Source: JADLHS01 sp964594985 (lineage in GTDB: Bacteria; Verrucomicrobiota; Verrucomicrobiia; Limisphaerales; JADLHS01). Taken from it: a DNA stretch of 64,000 nt. The stretch spans positions 62,001-126,000 of the forward strand of contig CAZQNQ010000004.1 of assembly GCA_964594985.1 (NCBI GenBank), in the 5' to 3' direction. The translations under genes and the position numbers were made by a program. The notes under the pieces are model-generated. The model searched no databases and was not told where the DNA came from. It saw nothing but the letters and a program-made list of their open reading frames with translations. Every line of letters starts with the position of its first letter. Position 1 is the first letter of the stretch. This document shows, in pieces, positions 1-8,973 of the stretch.

Positions 1-474
1 CGTGGCGAAGATTCGGTTGCTGGCCGTCGAGAAAACTTGTGCCATCTGTAGTCCCGCCCAACCCTGCCACTCGTGAACAAAGCGGCCATTACGCCATGAG
101 GTCAATGAGCCATCATACGTATTGATCCACAGCGTATGTTCGGAATCCAGGAACAAACCCGAAACGCGCGTGTGCTTGAGTTCCGGTGTGTTGAGCGGCT
201 TAAAATTCACGAAGCGAACGCCGTCAAAACGCACCAGTCCGTTGTGCGTGCCAATCCACAAGTAACCCTCGGGCGTCTGAACAATCGCCGTCACCGAACT
301 GTTGGGCAAACCGTTGTCGCCCGTCCACACATCCATCAAATAATCCCCTGAGCCGACCTGCGCGCCAAATGCCCTGAAACAACCAGACAAGATCAAACCG
401 ACCGCCGCAAACCGCGCCAGGCTGCTTCTGTGAATGGCAGCAGCACAACGCGGGCGTTGGCAGACAGAATTCAT
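1..474 (-). CDS. Two-component beta-propeller sensor, N-terminal part (truncated by window edge)
   Basis: Only the first 158 codons lie in the window and the frame runs off the left edge without a stop. The start ATG is followed by a hydrophobic stretch (FAAVGLILSGCF) ending near FGAQ, which fits a signal peptide or anchor. Next come repeats of the Reg_prop type: DNGLPNSSVTAIVQTPEGYL, then WIGTHNGLVRFDG, then LFLDSEHTLWINTYDGSL. Proteins of this family carry a large periplasmic propeller, a Y_Y_Y domain and then a histidine kinase or regulator; none of the latter can be seen here. It is a paralogue of the plus-strand sensor at the right edge, with the same spacing of motifs. By context it may sense an oligosaccharide from the neighbouring degradation operons, but that is inference. 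Confidence 0.82.
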   Translation of the reverse strand, partial: MNSVCQRPRCAAAIHRSSLARFAAVGLILSGCFRAFGAQVGSGDYLMDVWTGDNGLPNSSVTAIVQTPEGYLWIGTHNGLVRFDGVRFVNFKPLNTPELKHTRVSGLFLDSEHTLWINTYDGSLTSWRNGRFVHEWQGWAGLQMAQVFSTASNRIFAT

Positions 475-533
475 GCAGGCAAGAGTGCCTCACCGCGACA
501 GAAAAACAAGTTGTGAGCAACGCGGCAACCGCT

Positions 534-932
534 TCACAAGCATATGTTGTTTGGGTCAGCATACAACGACCTGAGCAGCGCAGAAGTCACCTGCTCCTGC
601 CGGAATTCCTCGGTGTAGGCGAACCGCAACTTGATGATGGCATTACAAAAAATCGCGCAGCGGGTCTTCGCCGCGTCAAGACTCTCACCCCGTGCCGCAG
701 CCACTTTTTGCATCTTCGCGATGTCCTGCCGCACCTGTTCGGTCATGGCGTCCAACTGTTTGAAATAGGCAGCGCGCGGCAGGTCCCGGAATTCCGGGAT
801 GTCTGCCGCAACCAGCCAGTTCACCAAGGCGAGATCAATGTCACCACCCTGTAAAATCTGTTCCAGTTCACGCCCCGCCTGGGTGGGGGACGGAAGTTGG
901 TTCGATACAGATTTGCCAACGATGCCTGTCAC
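534..932 (-). pseudogene. Truncated 132-aa protein, possible remnant of a larger gene
   Basis: The frame starts at a GTG (an in-frame TAA lies six codons upstream and there is no ATG) and encodes 132 residues. It looks like genuine protein: a helical run (DIDLALVNWLVAADIPEF, then QLDAMTEQVRQDIAKM), then IIKLRFAYTEEFRQ and a short tail ending LYADPNNICL. From memory this resembles the N-terminal region of transglutaminase-like proteins of Verrucomicrobia and Planctomycetes, which continue past a DPNN motif into the catalytic domain. Here the frame stops directly after that motif, next to the sensor gene. I therefore read it as a 3'-truncated remnant. The family assignment is uncertain, and a complete small protein of unknown function is the alternative. 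Confidence 0.45.
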
Positions 933-1001
933 GGTTGCAAATACGAGTTAATCCAACCCTATCGTTTTTAATCCGTTTGGTGTCCGCTTTCAACTTCAAG
1001 T

Positions 1002-2294
1002 TCATGCGATTGGGGTTTGATTGGTCGCGCTTTGCAACCACTTCTTCCCTTCGTCCGTGGTCTGGTAACGTTGCAACCGACTTTGGGGTTTGTCGGGAAT
1101 CGTTCGCCCAAGCCAGCCCTTGCCGATAAGCGCGTTGAGATAATTTTCGCGGAATGTCTGGCGGTGTTTGACCCCGACGAGTGCCTGAATTTCGCCAGCC
1201 TTACGCGGTTGCTCACAGAACTGGAGAATCTGCGCCGCGACTTGGCCGGTGACTTGGCCGGTGACTTGGCCGGTGACTTGGCCGGTCGCTAGACGTTTCC
1301 GTTCCCTGGCCTCTTTGATGAATTCAGGATGGAGCGGCAAGCGCACCAGAAAATAAGTCCGGTCATCATCCGATTCAAACACGGGCTTTGGAGAACCATT
1401 GGCTCGTAGCGCTTCCAACATTTTTGGAATACCAGTGCCTCGACCTTCGGTGAGACTGAGTTCTTTCAGAAATTCGCCAATGCGCCGGTTGCGGTACCGC
1501 CGCGTGGCAAAGCGCCCGGTTTGCAGTTCCTTGATACTGACTGAGCGGTCCAGACCCGGATAATTGGCCACGGTGATTTCATCCGGCAGAACCCGGACTT
1601 CAATCGGCTCCCGGATTTCGTAGCTGCGATGGTAAACTGCATTGACCACCGCCTCCTCTAATGCGGCGTATGGCACATTGAAAAAGCGGTCGGCTTCCGG
1701 TCGGTCGCCGTGTTTCACCACACGTTCCTCGATCACGGCGTTTTTCAAAAAAGTCAGCACGTCCTTAAGGATCACGTCCAATGGACCAGCGAAGGTTTTC
1801 TCCGTGAAAGTGTCGCCACCGGGGCCATCGGGAAACTGCACCACGTCAATCTGTGTTTGCGGGAAAAACTTTTGCGGTGCCGGGTTGAAAAACATCAGGC
1901 CGACATTCAACGGGTGCATCGCTTCGGCAGGGCCGTCGGCAATTCGCATCTGGCGGCACAACTGGGCAAATTCCATCTTGCCGGAACCAGCCAAGAGGTC
2001 GCTGCCCACTTCGCGCAGATAATTCTGAATCAGCGGAAGCTTGAGGTCGTTCAAGACGGCACGGTGGTGAATGCGATCATCGAAAGGAACCGTGGCCGCC
2101 AAGCTGACCAACTCGATTTCCTCATCGTGTTTTGCTCTGATGGTCGCCGAGCCTTTGCGAATGTAGTAGGCGAACTCGCGATTCCCCTTGGCCAATTCGG
2201 GAATCCCCCCAACTTGACAGACACGCTGCCTATTGTTCCAAATAAATTGCGGCGTGGGCCGCCAGCCATCCTGTTTCAGAAGTTCCCATCGCAA
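1002..2294 (-). pseudogene. 5'-truncated RecG-like / AlbA_2-type ATP-binding transcriptional regulator
   Basis: The 430-aa frame matches the C-terminal two thirds of the AlbA_2 (Schlafen-type) plus HATPase_c_4 regulator family, often annotated RecG-like. The YYIRKGSATIRAK segment near residue 45 is the end of an AlbA_2 domain. RFFNVPYAALEEAVVNAVYH (residues about 205-224) and GRGTGIPKML are the GHKL-like ATP-binding part. A TGQV repeat linker and a C-terminal winged helix follow. The usual first 100 or so residues of AlbA_2 are missing. The apparent start lies inside the 3' end of the preceding GH42-like gene in another frame, so the gene seems cut at a rearrangement junction near 2230-2330. 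It is probably non-functional, although a shortened product cannot be ruled out. Confidence 0.6.
1239..1286. repeat. 12-bp tandem repeat, four exact copies, encoding TGQV
   Basis: Four exact head-to-tail copies of the 12-bp unit gacttggccggt occur in the RecG-like frame. On the minus strand they encode repeated Thr-Gly-Gln-Val between the ATP-binding part and the winged helix. The copies are identical at every base, which points to recent slippage, and copy number should be unstable. TGQV linkers of variable length are known in this protein family. Confidence 0.9.
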
Positions 2295-4299
2295 TGCTCT
2301 TTTTATATTGGATGTTTTTGACGTCCAACGGGCTGGAGCGATGATTCACAATGAGCAGCTTCCTGCCGAATCGCGCGCACTCGACGCCCTTGATCGGCTT
2401 CATCGGTGCGAGCGGCGAAATGCCCGCCAGCTTTTCCACCGGCGTTTTGATCAGCAACACAACCGGGTGCATCTCGCGTTTGCCGTACTGCGGCGGCACG
2501 ATCGGCATGGTGCGGCGGCAATAGGCGTACCCATATTGAAAGCCGAAGGAATAGACGGTGCCGCTTCCCATTTTCGTTTCAGCAATCGCGGCCCTGCCGC
2601 TTTGAATGTATGTGGCCATGACGTTGCCACTTTGGAACGCAACCGTGGCCCAGCCGTGCGGAATGACTTCCTCATCCCAGTCCAGACAGTCGAAAGCGAT
2701 TTCTTGTTCCTCGATGCCAAAAGCTCGCTGGGCAAGTTCGCAAGCCGGCCCGTGAAAAACACTCCCGCCGGCGCTCACAAACTTCTTCACCGCCGCTTCG
2801 AGCGCCTTGTTGCCGCCGAGGTCATAAAGCGAGTTCGTCGGAATGACGAGGTGCCGGTATTCCTTCAATGCGCCCGCGACAATCTGATCCGGGTGAACGA
2901 TGTCCACATGCCAGCCGAGATCGGTGAATTGCTGATACCAGCCCAACAAATCCATGCGGTTGCGGCCTTCCGCGTCCACTTCAAGCGGTTCGTAAAGGCT
3001 CATCTCGGCCGGAAACAATAACGCCACTTCCTTCGCGCGCGGCTGATCAAGCAACGGAATGACTTCCGCCGCCCAGCGATTGCCCGCCCGCAACGATTCC
3101 TTGAACATCTCGTCCATGCGGTACATCACCCCGCCGTCATCCAGGCCACTGTAACCGTAGATGTGCAATCCCTTCGCGCCATTCGCCACATGCGTTGCGA
3201 TGGCCTCCGCCGGCGGCACGACGCGGTAGATGTCACCATTCACGTGACGGCCCAGATACAGGCCGGCGGTGAACGGGCGATGCTCGTTCGCATTGCGCTG
3301 GATGGAACCCTCCACGCTCAACGCCATCGCGTCGGCGCGATTCTCCGCGTTCAGTGGCGCGCTGATGAACAGCACGCTGTCCACATGCTTGGAGCAACGG
3401 TAAATGTCCAGCGCCCGCTGTCCCGTCTGCCAGTCAATCGCCCCCGGCGGGTTGAAGAAATAACCCCACTGATGCAGTTGCGGCTCGACGAAAATCTTTT
3501 CCTCCAGCGAACGCCAGTGTTTCAACATCGTGGCGAGATAGTCCTCCAGCACTTCGGCGAGGTGCGTCTGGTTATCAATCCAGCGCCAGAAATCCGGCGG
3601 GCGCTTGGCAAAGTCCTCAACGTTGGGCCGCGCGCAACCGACCCAGTTTAATTCTTCGGGACGCAGCCAATACTCCTCCGGTTTGAGTTCAGCAAAAGAT
3701 TTTGCCGCCAGTCCATAGCGCTGGTTCAACTTTGCGATGTCACCGTCGTAACGCTGTTCCAGCCACGTGAGATATTTCCCTCTTCCTTCCGCATCGAAGC
3801 TTGGCTTTGGGATCGGCTCGAACATCGTCTGCATGATGATGCGACCATCCGCGCGACGGCGCATTCCCTTGCCATAAAGCTTCAGCAACCCGCGCACGTG
3901 TTCGACCATCGTCTCCTGTGCTTTGGGCGACCAATACTTGTAAGTGCCCATCGGCTGACCGTTCGGGCGCGTCGGTTCTTCGCCGCGCACCGGCGGCGCG
4001 CCGCGGATGTTCGGGTAGAGATTGTCCCCACAGAGATAAAGCGCGAGGCAGGTGTAATCAATGTCGTGCTTCGCCATTTCCGCCATCATGAACTCGTGCA
4101 TCGCCACATACTGGCTGGCCGGTTCACCGCGATAGCGCGCGAAGAAATCCTCCCACGCCTTTGAGTCCAAATTGATGCTGTTGAACCCGAGTCCCGCCAC
4201 GTCGGCAATGCCTTTGCGCGTGGCTTCATAGTCGGAGTAAAACGGCTCAAAGAAATTGCCGAACCAGATGCCAAGGAAAGGGCGCTTGCTGTTGCTCAT
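2230..4299 (-). CDS. GH42-like glycoside hydrolase (clan GH-A type barrel with amidotransferase-like domain)
   Basis: This 689-aa protein is probably a retaining glycosidase of beta-galactosidase architecture. Residues 1 to about 400 look like a clan GH-A TIM barrel: PFLGIWFGNFFEPFYSDYEA at the start, a candidate acid/base in MFEPIPKPSFD, and a late-barrel GLHIYGYSGLDDGG. About residues 425-560 resemble the glutamine-amidotransferase-like trimerisation domain of GH42 (KEVALLFPAEMSLYEP, then HLVIPTNSLYD). There is no signal peptide. The start is set by an ATGA overlap with the stop of the upstream GH43-like gene. It is the last intact gene of the operon. Its C-terminus (ending AAIYLEQ) lies at the junction with the truncated RecG-like gene and may be abnormal. 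The exact family is not certain. Confidence 0.72.
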   Translation of the reverse strand: MSNSKRPFLGIWFGNFFEPFYSDYEATRKGIADVAGLGFNSINLDSKAWEDFFARYRGEPASQYVAMHEFMMAEMAKHDIDYTCLALYLCGDNLYPNIRGAPPVRGEEPTRPNGQPMGTYKYWSPKAQETMVEHVRGLLKLYGKGMRRRADGRIIMQTMFEPIPKPSFDAEGRGKYLTWLEQRYDGDIAKLNQRYGLAAKSFAELKPEEYWLRPEELNWVGCARPNVEDFAKRPPDFWRWIDNQTHLAEVLEDYLATMLKHWRSLEEKIFVEPQLHQWGYFFNPPGAIDWQTGQRALDIYRCSKHVDSVLFISAPLNAENRADAMALSVEGSIQRNANEHRPFTAGLYLGRHVNGDIYRVVPPAEAIATHVANGAKGLHIYGYSGLDDGGVMYRMDEMFKESLRAGNRWAAEVIPLLDQPRAKEVALLFPAEMSLYEPLEVDAEGRNRMDLLGWYQQFTDLGWHVDIVHPDQIVAGALKEYRHLVIPTNSLYDLGGNKALEAAVKKFVSAGGSVFHGPACELAQRAFGIEEQEIAFDCLDWDEEVIPHGWATVAFQSGNVMATYIQSGRAAIAETKMGSGTVYSFGFQYGYAYCRRTMPIVPPQYGKREMHPVVLLIKTPVEKLAGISPLAPMKPIKGVECARFGRKLLIVNHRSSPLDVKNIQYKKSIAMGTSETGWLAAHAAIYLEQ

Positions 4300-5414
4300 A
4301 TCTTTTTTGTGAAAACACTCAAATCCCACTCGTCGCGCCAGGAAACCGTCGGCACCTCATGCTTGAACTCAAGCGGCAGCCAGACGTAACGGCCATCAAT
4401 CGCATTTTGCGGATTCCAACGGTCGGCCATGAAAATGAACGCATCCGCCCTGCCCGGAACCGGTAAAACGAAGGTTGCTTGCGATTCAAACGTGCCCGCG
4501 ATCTGCGCCGCCGTGCCGATGCATGGATTTCCAAGCTCCCCCCATTCGCCGAGGAGGGAATCCGCCGCCAGCAGCCGCGCTGGATTCGGCGACCAGCCCG
4601 TGCAATCCGATGTGAACATGAAGTAACGCCCGCGCCATTTCAACAGCGCCGGCGCTTCATTGAACCGCCCGGGCAGAGCGCGGATGAATCGGCCCGACGA
4701 CGAAAGAAAATCATCGCTCAACTGCGAAATATGCAGTGCGCCGTTGCCTTCCGAAGCGTAAATGTGATGGGCGCGGCCGTCGTCGTCCACGAACAAGGCC
4801 ATGTCGCGCGCCATCTGACCGCCGGCAAAGTCGCGCCGAAACAATAATTGCTTGGGATGCCAAGGTCTCGGTCCGCCACTCAGTTCCATGCCGGCGAGGA
4901 GTTCCAGTTCGTCCGCGCTCAACTCGCGCTTGTCGGCACCTGGCACATTCATCGGCCACACGCCGGCATTGGGACGGAAGGCGCGAAGAAACCGGAACGG
5001 TCCGGCCACCTTGTCCGCCACGGCAACGCCGCTCAACGCACCCCCGTAGCCTTTTCCCTTCGGTTCCAGGTGAAACCACATCACGAATTGTTTGGTGCGC
5101 GGATTGAAGATGACCTTCGGGCGTTCGAGAATGCAGCCGCGCACAATCGGGCTTCCGGGATCATCACTCACTGCGAGTGCGATGCCCGCGTCTTTCCAAT
5201 TGTAAAGATCGGTTGAAGAGTAAACGTGAACCCCGACATGAGCGGCATTGCCTTCCGCTCCTTCGATCTTGTGCTCGCCAAACCAATAGTAAACTCCGTC
5301 GTGAAACAACACGCCGCCGCCGTGGGCGTTGATGTGGACACCGTTGTTGTCCGGCCAGGGCTGACCGGGACGGAATGAATTGTTTGAGGGTTGAGGGTTC
5401 ACGATGGCGTTCAC
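4296..5414 (-). CDS. GH43-like five-bladed beta-propeller glycosidase
   Basis: A 372-aa protein of the GH43 type, subfamily not assigned. The N-terminal NGVHINAHGGGVLFHDGVYY followed by WFGEHK is the typical first blade of GH43 enzymes of the galactanase / arabinogalactan-acting branch. Later blades contain STDLYNWKDAG, VRGCILERPKVIFN with a candidate catalytic Glu, and FNEAPALLKWRGRYFMFTS. No signal peptide is visible, so it may act in the cytoplasm or be exported by another route. The start is a GTG overlapping the TGA of the ABC transporter gene (GTGA), and the 3' end overlaps the GH42-like gene by ATGA, so its expression is coupled to both. Substrate is unknown; exo-beta-galactosidase or arabinosidase activity are options. 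Confidence 0.75.
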   Translation of the reverse strand: MNAIVNPQPSNNSFRPGQPWPDNNGVHINAHGGGVLFHDGVYYWFGEHKIEGAEGNAAHVGVHVYSSTDLYNWKDAGIALAVSDDPGSPIVRGCILERPKVIFNPRTKQFVMWFHLEPKGKGYGGALSGVAVADKVAGPFRFLRAFRPNAGVWPMNVPGADKRELSADELELLAGMELSGGPRPWHPKQLLFRRDFAGGQMARDMALFVDDDGRAHHIYASEGNGALHISQLSDDFLSSSGRFIRALPGRFNEAPALLKWRGRYFMFTSDCTGWSPNPARLLAADSLLGEWGELGNPCIGTAAQIAGTFESQATFVLPVPGRADAFIFMADRWNPQNAIDGRYVWLPLEFKHEVPTVSWRDEWDLSVFTKKI

Positions 5415-7162
5415 GCAGCGGCGGCAATGGTGTTGGCGACGAGCGCCCCCTTGTCCAAGGTGAATATCCGGTTCGCGCGGCGCAGCACGGCATGACGATG
5501 CGCGATGATGAATGTAGTGCGCCCGGACATCAATCGCTCCAACGCTTGTTGCACCACGGCTTCGCTGCCGGGGTCGAGTGCGCTGGTTGCCTCGTCGAGA
5601 ATCAGCACGCGCGGATCGCGCAGCAGCGCCCGGGCAATGGCGATGCGCTGCCGCTGGCCACCGCTCAATTGCACACCGCCCGCGCCGAGTTCGGTATCGA
5701 GACCGCGTGGCAAATCGCGGATGAATTCCGCCGCGTTCGCGGCCTCGATGGCGCGATGCAGCGATTCCTCACGCACGCCGCGCAGACCGTAGATGATGTT
5801 CTCCCGCAGCGTGCCGTTGAACAAAATCGTTTGCTGGCTGACAACGGCGAGATGCCGGCGATACGTGCGCAGATCAATCGCGTTCATGTCCGCGCCATCG
5901 AGCAAAATCCGGCCGGTCGTGGGCCGATAAAAACCCGTGATGAGATTAGCCAGCGTGGATTTGCCCGAACCGCTCGGCCCGACGATGCCAACGGTTGCGC
6001 CCGCGGCCACGGACAGATTGATGTCGCGCAACGTTGCGGCGCCCCCGGATTTACCGCCGTAACTGAAACGGACGTTCTCAAACTCAAACGCGCCGCGCAC
6101 CGCCGCGACCGGTTTTTTGTCGCGATTCTCCTCGATATCCGGACATGCCAACACTTCGCCGATGCTGCGCAGTCCATCGAAGCCGCGCGTGATCAGCGGC
6201 AGCATGGCGTTCAATTGCATCACCGCCGCCATGATCGTGTTGAAATAGCCGGCCAGGAGCACGATGTCACCGGGCGACAACTGCAGCGTGCCGCGATAAC
6301 TCAACCAGGCGGCAGCGCTCAGCCCCGCCAGATTGAACAACATCAACACCACCCAGGCCGCCGCGCCGAACGTTCCCGCCACGAAATCAAACGAGCGCGC
6401 CGCCTGGCGCACGTTGCCGAATTGATCTTCCGCGCGCTGGATTTCGTCGGCCTCGACCGCGTGCGCGCGGGTGATGGGAATCATATTGATCATGCCGAGC
6501 ACGCCTGCATTCATGGCCTCCACCTCTTTGCGCAACGTTTCATTGTGGCGCCGCAATCGCCCGACCATGAAATGCCGCACCAGCCAGATGAGCGGCACAA
6601 ACAAAATGAACACCGGCAGAAACACCGGCATCCGCCACGCCGTCACCGCCAGCGCCACAACAATCGTCACGCCCGCGAAAAACCCGACGTCCACGATCTG
6701 CCGGCTCAACATCTCGATGGATTCGACATCGCGCGTGAGTTTGGTTTGCAGCGCGCCGGTGCTGGCGCGGTTGTGATAGCTGATCGAGAGCATCTGCAAC
6801 CGCCGCACCAGCGCGGAGCGCAATCGCACCTCGACGTTGCGCACCGCGCGACTCAGATAACTCACATACACCGCCGCCGCCGGAATGTTCTGCACGATGG
6901 CCACCGCGCCAATGGCGGCGTTGATCCACAGCGCCCGCAAACCGCCATCGCGCCGATTCGCCATGATGTCAATGATGTTGGCCGTGATGACCGGGAGGAT
7001 CCAAACCGGGCTGGCCTTGAACAGATAACTCACCAAGGCCGCCCCCACGGCATGCCGTTCCGGCCAGTAAAGATTGTGCAGCGTCCCCCACGGACGCCGC
7101 CCGTCAAACTGAATATCCACCGGATCAAGTTGCATGGCTGGGGAAAACCCGAAGTTCGTCAT
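5411..7162 (-). CDS. ABC transporter, fused permease and ATPase half-transporter (exporter type)
   Basis: A 583-aa ABC exporter-type half-transporter that would work as a homodimer in the inner membrane. The N-terminal half holds the membrane helices (for example VWILPVITANIIDIMANR and FFAGVTIVVALAVTAWRM). The C-terminal ATPase has Walker A GPSGSGKS at about residues 395-402, the signature LSGGQ at about 499-503, Walker B VLILDEAT at about 519-526, and an H-loop in IIAHRH. I chose the ATG at 7162 because it forms an ATGA overlap with the symporter stop; 39 extra in-frame codons upstream lie inside that gene. An exporter within a glycan-degradation operon is odd. The sequence gives no substrate; roles in glycan, lipid or peptide export are all possible. 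Confidence 0.88.
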   Translation of the reverse strand: MTNFGFSPAMQLDPVDIQFDGRRPWGTLHNLYWPERHAVGAALVSYLFKASPVWILPVITANIIDIMANRRDGGLRALWINAAIGAVAIVQNIPAAAVYVSYLSRAVRNVEVRLRSALVRRLQMLSISYHNRASTGALQTKLTRDVESIEMLSRQIVDVGFFAGVTIVVALAVTAWRMPVFLPVFILFVPLIWLVRHFMVGRLRRHNETLRKEVEAMNAGVLGMINMIPITRAHAVEADEIQRAEDQFGNVRQAARSFDFVAGTFGAAAWVVLMLFNLAGLSAAAWLSYRGTLQLSPGDIVLLAGYFNTIMAAVMQLNAMLPLITRGFDGLRSIGEVLACPDIEENRDKKPVAAVRGAFEFENVRFSYGGKSGGAATLRDINLSVAAGATVGIVGPSGSGKSTLANLITGFYRPTTGRILLDGADMNAIDLRTYRRHLAVVSQQTILFNGTLRENIIYGLRGVREESLHRAIEAANAAEFIRDLPRGLDTELGAGGVQLSGGQRQRIAIARALLRDPRVLILDEATSALDPGSEAVVQQALERLMSGRTTFIIAHRHAVLRRANRIFTLDKGALVANTIAAAA

Positions 7163-8973
7163 TCGGATTTCGGGTTTCCGCTTTCCTTCCCCGACAACAG
7201 CGGTGGCTGCTTGTGCCGATGTGTCCACCAGATCAGCGCGCCCGCCATCACCATGACTCCGCCGCACGCGACAAAACACAAACGCCCGCCCATTGAGTTT
7301 GGTATCAGCACCAGTAACGTCACGAATCCGCCGTAGAGCAACAGCAGTTTGCCAATCGAGCCGGACATCGCCTGATCTTCCCGCGCCGCCCCGCCCACCT
7401 TGGCCTGCACCGGCGTTTTCAGCCGCGCGAAGAATTCATCCACGTTCTGCTTGTATTCGGCGGAGCTGCGCTCGTGGAAAATCGAAGTGAAGAAAAACCA
7501 CCCGATACACACCGCCGCAACGAGAAACACCGTCGCAAACAAAGCGAACTGCGTATTTTCCTCCGACGTAAACGGCCCCTTCATTCCCGGCAACCACAGG
7601 AAGCGATCCAGGCTCGTTTTGCCCGCCGCATCTTTGAGCAGGGCATTCAGGCTCAATGATGTTATCAGTCCAACAATCACCGTGCTCCACGCAGTCCACG
7701 GCGGCGTGCGCCGGTAAAACAAACCCAGGAACAGCGGAATCGAAATCGGGATGCCCAGACTGATTGCCACCTGATTGACCAGATCGAACAAATTCGATTG
7801 CCGGAAATGATCCCACATCAAGCCAAAACCGATCATGATGACGCCGCACACGCCGGTGGCCAGTTTGCTCACAAGCAGAAGTTTTTTCTCCGGGCATTGC
7901 GGATTCAGAATCGGCAGATAAAAGTTCCGCACAAAAATCCCCGCGCCCTGATTCAGTCCCGCGTCCATCGTCGTCAGCGTCGCGGCAAAGATGCCGCAGA
8001 TCAGCAACCCCAACATGCCTTGCGGCAACACGTCCACGGCGGTCTGAAGAAACGCGGCTTCCTCCGGCACTTTGAGCAGCGGAAAATTTGCCGCCAGGTT
8101 CGGATGCCGAATCGCCGCCACCGTCGGCGGCACCAGCCAGAGCAGCGGCCCGAGAATCGCGCCAACCACGGGAATAATCAGGGTCATGCGCGCGTGCCGA
8201 TCATCGCGCGCCATCAGATATTTTGCGGATTTATCAATGGCGTTCTCCTCGAACAACTTTGTGACGTTCAACGCGACAAACCACAGGAGGATGAATTCCG
8301 GGCGCGCGATGCTGCTCCAGTTGTAATGCGCTTGCGGCGCTTGTCTCAGCATTCCTGAAATGCCGCCGATGTCCGGTTGTGCCAACGCCAGCACGGAAAC
8401 CGTCACCGTCACCGCCACGATGAGGAACATCTGCACAAAGTCGCTCGCCGCCACGCCAAACGAACCGCCCAGCAGCGCCAGCAATGTCACCATCCCGCCC
8501 ATCGCCACAATGACCCAGAAAATTTCCACCTTGAACACCGCCGCCATGAATACCGCGATGGCGTTCAACGAAATGCCGCCGAAAATCAACATGAACGGCA
8601 ACCGCGACCAGGTGAAGAACACCTGTGAAGTTTGGCCGAACCGCAACCGCACCGCCTCGAGCGGCGTCACCACCTGCATCCGGCGAAAGCGGTAACAGGT
8701 AAAAAACAGCAGCACCGCCCACGGAATCAATATGGCGTAATAAAGACCGAAGGCGTAAGGCCCGGTTTGATACATCTTGGCCGCCGCGCCGGTGAACGTC
8801 CATGCGCTGAACGAAAACATCCACGTCGAAGCGCCCGTCACCCACCACGGCAGCAAGCCGCCCGCCCGGAAATAATCCGACGTGTTCTTGCTCCGCCACA
8901 TGAAGTAAATCCCCACGCCCGCGATAAACAGGAAATAGAAGGCAATGTTGATGTAGTCGTATTTATTGATCAT
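7159..8973 (-). CDS. Sodium:solute symporter (SSS family), sugar or uronate uptake
   Basis: A 604-aa integral inner-membrane protein of the SSS (SGLT-like) family. It starts with YDYINIAFYFLFIAGVGIYF and continues through about 14 hydrophobic segments. Family-typical sequences include SKNTSDYFRAGGLLPWWVTG, GLYYAILIPWAVLLFF and a GIFAATLTTMDAGLNQGAG stretch that matches the conserved sodium-site helix region. It should import a monosaccharide or uronate released by the adjacent GH43, GH88 and lyase enzymes, driven by sodium. It overlaps the xylosidase upstream and the ABC gene downstream by ATGA. A xylose or uronate substrate is inference from the neighbours only. Confidence 0.9.
   Translation of the reverse strand: MINKYDYINIAFYFLFIAGVGIYFMWRSKNTSDYFRAGGLLPWWVTGASTWMFSFSAWTFTGAAAKMYQTGPYAFGLYYAILIPWAVLLFFTCYRFRRMQVVTPLEAVRLRFGQTSQVFFTWSRLPFMLIFGGISLNAIAVFMAAVFKVEIFWVIVAMGGMVTLLALLGGSFGVAASDFVQMFLIVAVTVTVSVLALAQPDIGGISGMLRQAPQAHYNWSSIARPEFILLWFVALNVTKLFEENAIDKSAKYLMARDDRHARMTLIIPVVGAILGPLLWLVPPTVAAIRHPNLAANFPLLKVPEEAAFLQTAVDVLPQGMLGLLICGIFAATLTTMDAGLNQGAGIFVRNFYLPILNPQCPEKKLLLVSKLATGVCGVIMIGFGLMWDHFRQSNLFDLVNQVAISLGIPISIPLFLGLFYRRTPPWTAWSTVIVGLITSLSLNALLKDAAGKTSLDRFLWLPGMKGPFTSEENTQFALFATVFLVAAVCIGWFFFTSIFHERSSAEYKQNVDEFFARLKTPVQAKVGGAAREDQAMSGSIGKLLLLYGGFVTLLVLIPNSMGGRLCFVACGGVMVMAGALIWWTHRHKQPPLLSGKESGNPKSE

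Noticed and set aside
5375..7336. Open frame of 653 codons on the plus strand
   Set aside because: It is exactly antisense to the ABC transporter gene, is rich in Arg, His and Gln, and has no recognisable motif; it is a shadow caused by high GC at third positions.
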